In this document: positions 1 through 7,817 of the stretch, in pieces
How the letters are laid out: each line of letters starts with the position of its first letter
Position numbering within the stretch: the first letter of the stretch is position 1
Assembly: GCA_902803695.1 (NCBI GenBank)
Contig: CADCQX010000120.1
Location: 1 to 10,130, forward strand
Reading direction: 5' to 3'
Origin: Oscillospiraceae bacterium
GTDB taxonomy: Bacteria; Bacillota; Clostridia; Saccharofermentanales; Saccharofermentanaceae
Length of the DNA: 10,130 nt
Made by a program: the position numbers and the translations under genes
Notes under the pieces: generated by a model
The model's database searches: none
Seen by the model: only the letters and a program-made list of their open reading frames with translations
Told to the model about the DNA's origin: nothing

Positions 1-765
1 GATCTTAAGGCTAAGAACAGCAAGCCGATCTACGACACCGATCTTTTCGGAAAGTCAGGACATATTACGGGATATTTCGTAAATGCGCAGACGGATGTTT
101 TCGATGAGATGACAAATGCGCTTGCAGAGCTTCTTGACAGAAGCGAAGACGGAATGCTCTTTGCAGTAGGCGACGGCAACCACTCTCTGGCTTCAGCAAA
201 GGCTCACTGGGACAACATCAAGGACGACCTGGATATTAAGGAGAGAGGCGATCACCCAGCAAGATTTGCACTTGTTGAGATCGTTAACATCCACGATAAG
301 GGATTGGACTTCGAGCCTATCCACAGAGTCGTTTTCGGAATGGATAAAGAGAACCTTCTTAAGAAGGCAATGGAGTTCTTTAAGGACAACGACGCAAGCG
401 TCGGAACAGAGAAGATCGAGGGCGCACAGAATATCGTATTCGTAGCAGAAGGCTGCGATGATACGGTTCTCAGTATCAAGAAGGCACCTCACACGCTCGC
501 TGTAGGATCAATCCAGTTGTTCCTCGACAGTTTAAGTTCCAATACGAAATTGGACGGTTCCGGAATCGAAGTTGACTATATCCACGGAGAAGATTCCGTA
601 CGTTCACTTGCCAAGGGCGGCAACACGGGAATCCTTCTTCCTGACGTAAGAAAAGACTCTTTCTTTGAGACCATCTCCAAGGAAGGTGTCTTCCCGAGAA
701 AGACTTTCTCAATGGGTGAAGCTTTCGAGAAGAGATTCTATCTCGAGGCAAAGATGATCAAGTAA
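1..765 (+). CDS. DUF1015 family protein, 3' portion (5' end outside window)
   Basis: The reading frame is open from the first base to TAA at 763-765, giving the last 254 residues of a protein. The family is usually about 400-430 residues, so roughly the N-terminal 40% is missing. The recognisable signature is GDGNHSLASAK at window residues 57-67 (bases 169-201), the 'DG(N/H)H' block typical of DUF1015. A second conserved-looking stretch lies near the C-terminus (DYIHGEDSVRSLAKGG, residues about 191-206). There is no signal peptide or membrane segment in the visible part, so it is probably cytosolic. The biochemical function of the family is not established. In many Firmicutes, as I recall, DUF1015 genes follow serC and serA of serine biosynthesis, which could be tested on the upstream flank. 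The ATG at 109 is internal and not a real start. The next gene begins 16 bases after the stop. Confidence 0.88.
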   Translation, partial: DLKAKNSKPIYDTDLFGKSGHITGYFVNAQTDVFDEMTNALAELLDRSEDGMLFAVGDGNHSLASAKAHWDNIKDDLDIKERGDHPARFALVEIVNIHDKGLDFEPIHRVVFGMDKENLLKKAMEFFKDNDASVGTEKIEGAQNIVFVAEGCDDTVLSIKKAPHTLAVGSIQLFLDSLSSNTKLDGSGIEVDYIHGEDSVRSLAKGGNTGILLPDVRKDSFFETISKEGVFPRKTFSMGEAFEKRFYLEAKMIK

Positions 766-770
766 ACCAC

Positions 771-775
771 GGGAG
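771..775 (+). promoter_or_regulatory. Ribosome binding site for the FAD-dependent oxidoreductase
   Basis: GGGAG lies in the 13-base gap after the DUF1015 stop. Two ATG codons follow in tandem (779 and 782). The spacer is 3 bases to the first and 6 bases to the second, so the second ATG is the better-placed start. Confidence 0.6.
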
Positions 776-781
776 ATTATG

Positions 782-1837
782 ATGAAGAAATCCGTTTGTG
801 TCATTGGTGCAGGACTGTCCGGCCTTGTCTGCGGAATGCGGCTGGCCCGTGCAGGCTTTGAGGTTCAGATAATAGAAGAGCTCTCTTATCCGGGAGGTCT
901 TCTCGCATCGAGCCGTATCGGCAAGGAATATCTGGAACTTCTGCCCCACCACTTAAGAAAGACTGACCGTGCGCTCCTGTCACTTACAAAGGAGCTGGGT
1001 ATCTCCGAAGGCATCACATGGTTTGATTCCTTCTGGCATGGTCTTGCTTCACGCAAAAAACTGGGATACTTCACCAACGGTTTTTCCGATCTCATCAACC
1101 GTCTCATGCAGGAGATCACGGACCACGGCGGAACGATCTATTATTCCACCACTGTCGCTGAGATCTCGAGTAACGGTACTCCAGATAACAAATACTGCAC
1201 CAGCTGCGTGCTGAGTAATTCAAGCCGTGTAGATTTCATCAGTGATTATGTTATCTTCACGGGTTCATGCAGATCATTCATCAATTCGAGCTACGGTCTT
1301 CCGATAAGCATCAATATGAAAGACCAGCTCATGAACATCACATACCGCTCCGAATTCTGCCTTCTCCTCGTTTTGAAGAGCAAGGTGTCGGACGTGTATT
1401 TCCAGAAAGTCAATGACGGCTGTCCTTTCCAGAGGATCGTCAATCATTCAAATTCATTCGGACTTCGTTCCTACGGCGGAAATGTCGTATATCTCGTGGG
1501 CGACTGTTCCATCTCCGATCCGCTGTGGGTCGAGGATGACGCCAAGATCAAGGATACGTATTTCTCCGCTTACCGTAAACTCTTCCCGGGCATTACGAAG
1601 TCAGATATAAAAGCATGGCGTCTTACGAAGATAAGATATGCGGTATCGGAAAGATTCCCTGATACGGATCTTACCGAGCCTTCACCGAATGTCTTCATCT
1701 GTTCTTCAGCGCTCGTTTCAACAAATTCGCAGTCACTTCCGGAAAACCGCATGGACGGTGTAGTGGCTCTTGCCAACAGGATATGTGAGAAGATCCTGAA
1801 TAACATTCAGAATGAGGAGGCCACAGATGCCGAATAA
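782..1837 (+). CDS. FAD-dependent oxidoreductase, amine oxidase / protoporphyrinogen oxidase-like
   Basis: This 351-residue protein opens with a Rossmann dinucleotide-binding strand-turn-helix, VIGAGLSG (GxGxxG at residues 9-14). An acidic pair, EE at about residues 32-33, ends the second strand, and SYPGG (35-39) follows, as in amine-oxidase-type flavoproteins that bind FAD. A double histidine (LPHHLRK, about residues 54-60) recalls a conserved block in oxidoreductases of polysaccharide clusters. No signal peptide is evident. The reaction and substrate cannot be read from the sequence. The fold family includes protoporphyrinogen oxidase, phytoene desaturase and UDP-galactopyranose mutase relatives, but no diagnostic motif for any of these is clear. 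It is shorter than the roughly 430 residues usual in the family. Start 782 was chosen over 779 because of ribosome-binding-site spacing. The 3' end overlaps the DUF2298 gene by 11 bases, suggesting coupled translation and a shared pathway. Confidence 0.82.
   Translation: MKKSVCVIGAGLSGLVCGMRLARAGFEVQIIEELSYPGGLLASSRIGKEYLELLPHHLRKTDRALLSLTKELGISEGITWFDSFWHGLASRKKLGYFTNGFSDLINRLMQEITDHGGTIYYSTTVAEISSNGTPDNKYCTSCVLSNSSRVDFISDYVIFTGSCRSFINSSYGLPISINMKDQLMNITYRSEFCLLLVLKSKVSDVYFQKVNDGCPFQRIVNHSNSFGLRSYGGNVVYLVGDCSISDPLWVEDDAKIKDTYFSAYRKLFPGITKSDIKAWRLTKIRYAVSERFPDTDLTEPSPNVFICSSALVSTNSQSLPENRMDGVVALANRICEKILNNIQNEEATDAE
1814..1820 (+). promoter_or_regulatory. Strong ribosome binding site that sets the DUF2298 start
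   Basis: GAGGAGG ends 6 bases before ATG 1827 and lies inside the end of the upstream gene. An alternative in-frame ATG at 1812 overlaps this site, so ribosomes bound here would start at 1827. Confidence 0.8.
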
Positions 1838-4487
1838 TCAGACCAAGAAATTCAACATATTAAAACTGCTTTTGCTTCTGGTACCTCCGGTATTCACGTT
1901 CTTATTCTCGATAATCCTCATGCCGATGACGGATTCGCTTTATGTCACGACCTGGCATATCGCTCTCATGATACTCGGATTCGCAGTACTTCCTCTCACC
2001 TTCATGCTCTTCAAAGATTTCTCGAGCGGTGGCTACTTCTTATCGAAAACGATCGGCATTCTTCTTCTAAGTACATTGGTCTGGACCTTCACCTATATCG
2101 GTGTATGCAGGTTCAATAAGCTTTTCCTCATCATAATTCTTGCTGCGGTCACGGTATTCTGCTACGCATTCCCTCCGCTTCTCAAGAACACCAGGGAAAA
2201 GATATTCGAAGACAAAGTTATAAGAAATATCCTCATCGAGGAACTTATCTTCTCATTCGTATTCGTTCTCCTCTGCTTCTTCAAGGGTATGTATCCTGAC
2301 ATCGAAGGACAGGAGAAATACATGGACTTCGGTTTCATCATGTCCATGCTCAGATCCGATAAGCTCCCTGCCAACGACATGTGGCTTGCGGGACAGAAGA
2401 TCAACTACTATTACTTCGGTCAGTTCATCTATGCGCTGATCATCAAGCTCTTCGGATTTAATCCGAACTACGGTTATATGCTTTCAATGTGTACCGCCAT
2501 CGCGATCCCGTTCGGTTCCGCTTACACGGTCGGTACGATGCTCATAGAGTTTTCGAGAAAGAAAGGCTTCGAAGGCCATCCTGCTGCGAAGTATATCTGC
2601 GGAGGACTTTGCGCATTCACGGCCATCATCTTCGGTAACTCCCACTCATTCTTCTATGATGAGGATTCGCTTGGAAATTCATTCCTCAGAATGCTCGCGA
2701 ACCACGGCATCGACGTCGGTCAGACTGACGGTTTCTTCTATCCGGACAGCACGCGTTTTATCGGATGGAATCCTGATTCCAAGGTTTATGATGAGATGGG
2801 AAAACTGATCGACGAAGGTGACTTTACGATCCACGAATTCCCGTTCTATTCTTACCTTGTCGGAGACCTTCATGCTCACGTTATCTCCATGATGGTCGTT
2901 ATCCTCATCATTGCCGTAGCTATCGCGCTTCTCTATAAAGCAGAGCTTCCGACAGGCTACGAGTTGAGCAGAGGTTCCGTATTCGGACCTTCCAAGTTCA
3001 GCGGCATCAACAAGACTTCCATGATGCATGAACTGAAGCTGCTCAATAAACCTGAGATCTTTGTTATCGGACTTCTTCTCGGAGTCGCACAGATGACAAA
3101 CTATTGGGACTTCCTTATCTACTTCATCTTCAGTGCCATGACACTTCTTATCTTCAACACGGTAAGATCGAAGTCATTTATCTATCCTACGACATTTATA
3201 GCTTTCGCTCTTGATCTGGGACTTATACTCATTACGTATATGACGTTTGCCGACAGAGTTGTCGTCCACGTTCTTCTCCAGATCCTGCTGACGGCTCTCG
3301 CATATATCCTTGTGGTATTCTTCCCTTCGGCACTCACGAGAACAGCGCTCGCGATGAACGTTCTCTTCTCGCTTGCTTACATTCTCGCTATGCCGTTCAA
3401 CATGAAGTTTGACCTTATCTCCAACGCACTTGCGAAGGTTACTCACCGTTCTGCTATATGGCAGCTCATGATCCTCTGGGGAGTGCATGTTCTTATCTGC
3501 GTTATCTTCATCGTATACACGATCATTTCCAAGAACTACATCGCGACCAAAAAGAAGAACAAGACAAAGGTTGCTCTCTTCAATCAGCCGTTCGACGGAT
3601 ATACAAATCCTGTTTCCAAGTTCTTCGGCGAGAGAAACCTCTGCGATATCTTTATCTGCGGTATGTCGATCACGGGCTTCCTGATGCTCATCGCACCTGA
3701 GATCTTCTACGTACGAGACATCTACACAGGCGGATACTTAAGATCTAATACGATGTTTAAGTTCACCTTCGCAGGCTTCATCATGTTGTCCATCGCGATC
3801 GGTTATATCGTCATCAGACTTTTCTGGTTCGCGAATAAAGAAGGCAACTTCAGTTTCCCTGCTTTCTCCATCGCTATCTTCTGTGCAGTTCTCCTTCTGG
3901 TACCTGCACACTACACGATCCTTTCTCTCGAGCAGAGAAGCGGCGATCTTAAGAAGTCTAACTTTAAGACCCTGGACGGAACACAATATCTGACGACATT
4001 TAAGAGCGGTGATATCCAATCGAATCCTAACCCCGGAAATCTTCTGGAAGTTAAGAACTGTATCGACTGGATGAATGAGAATATCGACGGCTCTCCTACG
4101 ATCTGTGAGGCATACGGAACATCTTATACTTCCTACAACCTCGTTTCTTCGTATACAGGTCTTCCGACCGTTTTCGGATGGCAGACTCATGAGTGGCTTT
4201 GGAGATTCCACGGTATCGTTGATGAAGAGACTGATCTTCTCGTTCCTGACCCGGATCAGAATGTTTTCGACATATACATAAATCCGAGACATGCGGATAT
4301 CGATACGATCTATACAAGCACTGACGGAGATCTGGTATGGCAGACTCTCATGAAGTATGACGTCCGCTATATCGTCGTCGGTCCTTTCGAGCGTGAGAAG
4401 TACGGCGGAAACCTCTACTGTGCATTCACCCAATATCTGGAACCTGTTTATTTCAATTCCGAAGTAGCTGTTTACAAGACCTACTGA
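1827..4487 (+). CDS. DUF2298 / Chlor_Arch_YYY polytopic membrane protein (putative GT-C-like glycosyltransferase)
   Basis: This 886-residue protein is dominated by hydrophobic helices (at least a dozen by eye) and has a soluble C-terminal part from about residue 700. The family signature is clear. A first-loop block, YPDIEGQEKYMDFGF (156-170), leads to NDMWLAGQ (183-190) and the name-giving triple tyrosine INYYYFGQ (192-199). Next comes HEFPFYSYLVGDLHAH (336-351), then TNYWDF (424-429). The C-terminal part contains GLPTVFGWQTHEWLWR (778-793) and DVRYIVVGP (845-853). Acidic residues in the first outer loop fit a GT-C glycosyltransferase design, so transfer of a sugar from a lipid carrier is plausible; this is inference and the family is uncharacterised as far as I know. 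Start 1827 has a strong ribosome binding site, while ATG 1812 is discounted. It overlaps the FAD gene by 11 bases and abuts the convergent permease gene with no gap. Confidence 0.88.
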   Translation: MPNNQTKKFNILKLLLLLVPPVFTFLFSIILMPMTDSLYVTTWHIALMILGFAVLPLTFMLFKDFSSGGYFLSKTIGILLLSTLVWTFTYIGVCRFNKLFLIIILAAVTVFCYAFPPLLKNTREKIFEDKVIRNILIEELIFSFVFVLLCFFKGMYPDIEGQEKYMDFGFIMSMLRSDKLPANDMWLAGQKINYYYFGQFIYALIIKLFGFNPNYGYMLSMCTAIAIPFGSAYTVGTMLIEFSRKKGFEGHPAAKYICGGLCAFTAIIFGNSHSFFYDEDSLGNSFLRMLANHGIDVGQTDGFFYPDSTRFIGWNPDSKVYDEMGKLIDEGDFTIHEFPFYSYLVGDLHAHVISMMVVILIIAVAIALLYKAELPTGYELSRGSVFGPSKFSGINKTSMMHELKLLNKPEIFVIGLLLGVAQMTNYWDFLIYFIFSAMTLLIFNTVRSKSFIYPTTFIAFALDLGLILITYMTFADRVVVHVLLQILLTALAYILVVFFPSALTRTALAMNVLFSLAYILAMPFNMKFDLISNALAKVTHRSAIWQLMILWGVHVLICVIFIVYTIISKNYIATKKKNKTKVALFNQPFDGYTNPVSKFFGERNLCDIFICGMSITGFLMLIAPEIFYVRDIYTGGYLRSNTMFKFTFAGFIMLSIAIGYIVIRLFWFANKEGNFSFPAFSIAIFCAVLLLVPAHYTILSLEQRSGDLKKSNFKTLDGTQYLTTFKSGDIQSNPNPGNLLEVKNCIDWMNENIDGSPTICEAYGTSYTSYNLVSSYTGLPTVFGWQTHEWLWRFHGIVDEETDLLVPDPDQNVFDIYINPRHADIDTIYTSTDGDLVWQTLMKYDVRYIVVGPFEREKYGGNLYCAFTQYLEPVYFNSEVAVYKTY

Positions 4488-4490
4488 TCA
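4485..4490. other. Back-to-back stop codons of convergent operons (TGATCA)
   Basis: TGA at 4485-4487 ends the DUF2298 gene. TCA at 4488-4490 is the TGA stop of the permease gene on the other strand. Together they form a perfect 6-base palindrome with no intergenic base. The only nearby inverted repeat is a weak 6-bp stem with an 11-base loop and no T-run. Confidence 0.95.
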
Positions 4491-7400
4491 CTCGATACTC
4501 TTAAGTGATTCCGCCATGTCGATCCTGTTAATCTTACGGCGCATCACAAGGTCAACTGTGATCGAGAACAGGAATACAGTCAGGAGCGACAGCACGTAGC
4601 TTTGAGGCATTATTATGACCTTATAGGTAACGATGTCCATCTTGATCTGTGAGATAACGAACGCGTGCAGGAGTTTTCCCAGAGGAACACCGAACAGGAA
4701 TCCCAGGAACACCAGGATAAAGTTCTCCCTGAAGACATAACTTCCCGTCTCGAGCTTATTAAAGCCCAGGACCTTCAGGGTAGCGATCTCGCGGACTCGC
4801 TCCGTGATGTTGATATTATTCAGGTTGAAAAGCACGATAAACGCCAGCAAAGCCGCGCATCCGATAACGAGGATGACCACATAATTAAGCTGCTTCATGG
4901 TCTCGCCGAATGTCCTTCTGGACTCGGCCGTAACGCTCCACGCCTTGACCTTGTCCGTATTCGAAGACATTGATACACCGAACTCATAACCCTTGTCATC
5001 CGAGATATGATAAAGTGCCCCGTTCGGCTTATATTCCTCTTCGAAAACACTCTCATACGTCTCAGCATTCATGATCGCATAATGATATACATAATTCTCG
5101 AAAACGTAGTCTATCGTAAGCGTTATGGTCTCCCCTTCATCACCCACGTCGAAGGTGATGCTGTCGCCCGGTTTAAGCTTATTCGTCGAAGCGAGCTTGG
5201 AACTTACGGCAACCTTGCCATCAGCCGGAATACCGTAATCAGTTCCCTCATAATGAGGTCTTATATACTCAGTAAAACTCTCATCTGATGTAGCAAATAG
5301 ATATACATCTCTTATTGCTGCCTTGCTCGTATGCTTAACGTTGGTCTCATACAACAAAACTTCGGAAGCTTCCGTGCCTGTCGCTTTCTTTGAAGCCTCA
5401 AACGCCTCCTCCATCTCTTTGGTGGTAGTATCATCCGCAAAGGTAACCGACAGATCATATGTCATGATCTCATCGTATTGAAAGTTGATGAGATTATCTA
5501 TCGAATCCTTAAGACCGAAGCCTGTTATAACGAGAGCCGTACAGCCCGCGATGCCGATGATCATCATCCACATCCTCTTCTTGAATCTGAATACATTACG
5601 AGCAGAAACCTTATGAAGGAACTTAAGTCTCTTCCAGATAAATCCGATCCTCTCTAATAGTATCCTCTTACCTGACTGAGGCGCCTTCGGGCGTACGAGT
5701 TCTGCTGGTTCTTCCGTGAACTCACCAAAGCATGTGATGACAGTTACACCTACTGAACAAAGAAGTGAAACGATCAAAGACAAAGCAAGTACCAGATAAT
5801 CATTCTTGAACGTTATCGGAGCAAATCCGTACATCATGTCATAGACTTTCCATATGACATAAGGGAAAAGTCTGGTGCCTCCGAAGAATCCTCCCACACA
5901 TCCGATCACAGCGGCAAGACCCGAGTAGATAACATACTTCATTACGATGGAAGTCTTGGTATAACCAAGTGCTCTCATCGTACCTATCTGAACGCGTTCG
6001 TCTGCTACCATTCTCTGCATCGTTGTAGAGCATACAAGAGCAGCAATGGCAAAGAAGAATATAGGAAATACTTCAGCCATTCCGTCAACGATCTTCGCAT
6101 CGTTTTCGAAGCAGACATAACCCACATTCGTATCGCGCCTTAAAACATATATCTCAGGATCTTCAAAAGAGTCGATCTTGACCTGATAGTGTCCCAAAAG
6201 CTGCGAAGTCGAAGCTGCATTCATCGATAGTTCCGACTTAGCTCTTCCGAGTTCAAATACACCGTCGAAATACTCCTTAAGACCTTCTTCGTACTCTTTC
6301 TTGGCGTCCTCCAATTCGGAAACGCCGTCATTATATTCTTTGATTCCGCTGTTCAGATCATTGATGCCTTTGTTATATTTTGACTTGGCTTCTTCATATT
6401 CGGATTTCTGTGATTCGAATTCCTCATACGCAGAGTTATAAGCTTCCAGACCGCTCTGATAAAGTTCCTCTGCTTCTTCGATGGAAGTTATCTGAGTATT
6501 AACCTGATCCAGCTGTTCCTTAACTCCGTCATACTGTGTCTCAACTTCGGTCAGAGCCGCAACGAGAGCTTCCAGTCCCTCCTTGGTATAAACAGGATCA
6601 TCAACATCACCCTGTGCTTCCAGAGCAAGGGCATAACCTTCTTTTTGTTCGGTGAGAGTATCCTTAGTTGTCTCAAGTTCACCGAGTGCTGCTTCAAGAG
6701 TTTCTTTTGCCGTCTTAAGATCAGGCAAAAGAGGTCTTACTTTTTCAAGTTCCTCATTAGCAGCATCCAGTTCCTCTTTCTTTTCAGCGAAAGTCTCTTC
6801 CGCTTCGCTTATCTTGATCTCATATTCTTCCAAAGTAAGCTTTGCTTCATCAAGCTTCTCATCTGAAGAATCGATGGTTTCTTTCGCATCAGCAAGTTCA
6901 GTTTCCGCATCAGCTATCTGAACCTTCGCATCATCAAGTTCTTCTTTTGCATCCTTGAGTTCCTGCTCAGCATCTTTTATCTCATCATTGGCTTCTCTCA
7001 AAGAATCCTTGAATTCCTTTTCTCCCTCTTCAAGATCCTCTTTTGCCTCACCAATAAGATCATCAAACCTTTGGTTGATCACCTGCTCAGTCTTTTGTTT
7101 AATGACTGTTTCAAACTCATCGGCATTCTTCTCATATTCATCCGAATAAGACTCCAGATCACTATCGAGTTTAACGAATACTTCCGTATAGTATTCGAAA
7201 TCCAATCCGTCCTCCATGACATATGCAAAGTAGCTTACTGAGCCTCCTCCGACATCTGTCGTACCACGCTGGAAATTCAGATAATACGGAGACCTTGCTC
7301 TTCCGACTACAGTGAACTCCTTATATGTGAAACCGTCATCTTCCTTGAGCACCAGCTTTTTACCGATAACATCTGATCCGCACATATATCCGTCCAAAAC

Positions 7401-7814
7401 GACCTCATCCGGACTTTGAGGAAGTCTTCCTTCTTCGAGTTCCAGGTCGTTAACGTTTGCAGTCAATGTGTGAAATCTTACGACATCATAACCTATCGGT
7501 TCTTCACTGCTTCCCTGAGCCATAACAGTTGCAAGTGCGTCTTTAAATACTGCACCGCGGCATGCTCTTATTCCTTCAACTGACGATATCTCTTCTATGT
7601 CTTCTTCGGTAAATCCTATGGTGGATATAAGTCTATAGTCAAACAGTTCGTGTTCCTTTATATACTTGTCTCCCGTACGCATAAAAGAAGGCATGGTGAC
7701 ACGAAGACCTGAAAAGAATCCGACTCCCAACGCGATAATAGCCAGGATAGCGATGAACCTTGCAAGACTTCCTTTTATCGATCGAAAAACAACTTTCCAA
7801 TAGCTGCGATTCAT
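4488..7814 (-). CDS. ABC transporter permease, double FtsX-type with long extracytoplasmic coiled coil
   Basis: This 1108-residue permease partners the ATPase encoded just upstream. The domain order is as follows. TM1 is at about residues 18-38. A large extracytoplasmic region (39-575) follows: a MacB-like globular part (about 40-240), then two heptad-repeat blocks (267-357 and 454-530). The first FtsX module (TMs at about 577-598, 624-650 and 672-696) has the signature ERVQIGTMRALGYTK (606-620). A second module starts with TM5 (747-766), has another outer domain (770-975) and ends with three TMs (977-998, 1029-1050, 1068-1091). It repeats the signature as ERVREIATLKVLGFNK (1005-1020). Known members of the wider family move lipids, lipoproteins or peptides, or transmit force to outside enzymes; the substrate here is unknown. 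The ATG is 3 bases after the ATPase stop with only a weak GGTGA upstream, so coupled translation is likely. Roughly 300 residues of extra coiled-coil region make it much longer than ordinary MacB-type permeases. Confidence 0.92.
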   Translation of the reverse strand: MNRSYWKVVFRSIKGSLARFIAILAIIALGVGFFSGLRVTMPSFMRTGDKYIKEHELFDYRLISTIGFTEEDIEEISSVEGIRACRGAVFKDALATVMAQGSSEEPIGYDVVRFHTLTANVNDLELEEGRLPQSPDEVVLDGYMCGSDVIGKKLVLKEDDGFTYKEFTVVGRARSPYYLNFQRGTTDVGGGSVSYFAYVMEDGLDFEYYTEVFVKLDSDLESYSDEYEKNADEFETVIKQKTEQVINQRFDDLIGEAKEDLEEGEKEFKDSLREANDEIKDAEQELKDAKEELDDAKVQIADAETELADAKETIDSSDEKLDEAKLTLEEYEIKISEAEETFAEKKEELDAANEELEKVRPLLPDLKTAKETLEAALGELETTKDTLTEQKEGYALALEAQGDVDDPVYTKEGLEALVAALTEVETQYDGVKEQLDQVNTQITSIEEAEELYQSGLEAYNSAYEEFESQKSEYEEAKSKYNKGINDLNSGIKEYNDGVSELEDAKKEYEEGLKEYFDGVFELGRAKSELSMNAASTSQLLGHYQVKIDSFEDPEIYVLRRDTNVGYVCFENDAKIVDGMAEVFPIFFFAIAALVCSTTMQRMVADERVQIGTMRALGYTKTSIVMKYVIYSGLAAVIGCVGGFFGGTRLFPYVIWKVYDMMYGFAPITFKNDYLVLALSLIVSLLCSVGVTVITCFGEFTEEPAELVRPKAPQSGKRILLERIGFIWKRLKFLHKVSARNVFRFKKRMWMMIIGIAGCTALVITGFGLKDSIDNLINFQYDEIMTYDLSVTFADDTTTKEMEEAFEASKKATGTEASEVLLYETNVKHTSKAAIRDVYLFATSDESFTEYIRPHYEGTDYGIPADGKVAVSSKLASTNKLKPGDSITFDVGDEGETITLTIDYVFENYVYHYAIMNAETYESVFEEEYKPNGALYHISDDKGYEFGVSMSSNTDKVKAWSVTAESRRTFGETMKQLNYVVILVIGCAALLAFIVLFNLNNINITERVREIATLKVLGFNKLETGSYVFRENFILVFLGFLFGVPLGKLLHAFVISQIKMDIVTYKVIIMPQSYVLSLLTVFLFSITVDLVMRRKINRIDMAESLKSIE
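6225..6455 (-). repeat. Eleven in-register heptads in the permease (block 2)
   Basis: Residues 454-530 of the permease fall into 11 consecutive 7-residue units. Each has Gly, Ala or, once, Gln at position 2 and Tyr, Leu or Phe at position 6 (examples: SGIKEYN, DGVSELE, EGLKEYF). The pattern resembles the xxxLxxG heptads described in YhgE/Pip-type membrane proteins. It is a protein-level repeat; the DNA copies are diverged. Confidence 0.85.
6744..7016 (-). repeat. Thirteen in-register heptads in the permease (block 1)
   Basis: Residues 267-357 of the permease form 13 uninterrupted heptads. Most have Ala at position 2, and nearly all have Leu or Ile at position 6 (one Phe), with Glu, Lys and Asp elsewhere (examples: DAKEELD, DAETELA, DAKETID). 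The spacing of 4 then 3 is that of a canonical coiled coil. About 97 mostly helical residues separate it from block 2, so the two could pack as a helical hairpin. Confidence 0.87.
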
Positions 7815-7817
7815 AGA

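Noticed and set aside
1812..1826. Upstream in-frame ATG for the DUF2298 gene
   Set aside because: It overlaps the GAGGAGG ribosome binding site; ATG 1827 has ideal spacing.
3738..4433. A 231-codon open frame on the minus strand
   Set aside because: It is antisense to the C-terminal half of the DUF2298 gene, shows no recognisable domain, and the sense strand encodes conserved family motifs.
4487..4509. Inverted repeat ATCACT/AGTGAT as a terminator
   Set aside because: The stem is only 6 bp and AT-rich, the loop is 11 bases, and no T-run follows on either strand.
6645..7149. Ser- and Phe-rich open frames on the plus strand
   Set aside because: They mirror the Glu/Lys/Ala codons of the coiled coil on the other strand.
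4488..7814. Identification of the permease as a YhgE/Pip-type protein because of its heptads
   Set aside because: It has two FtsX modules with their own signatures and a partner ATPase, which YhgE/Pip proteins lack.
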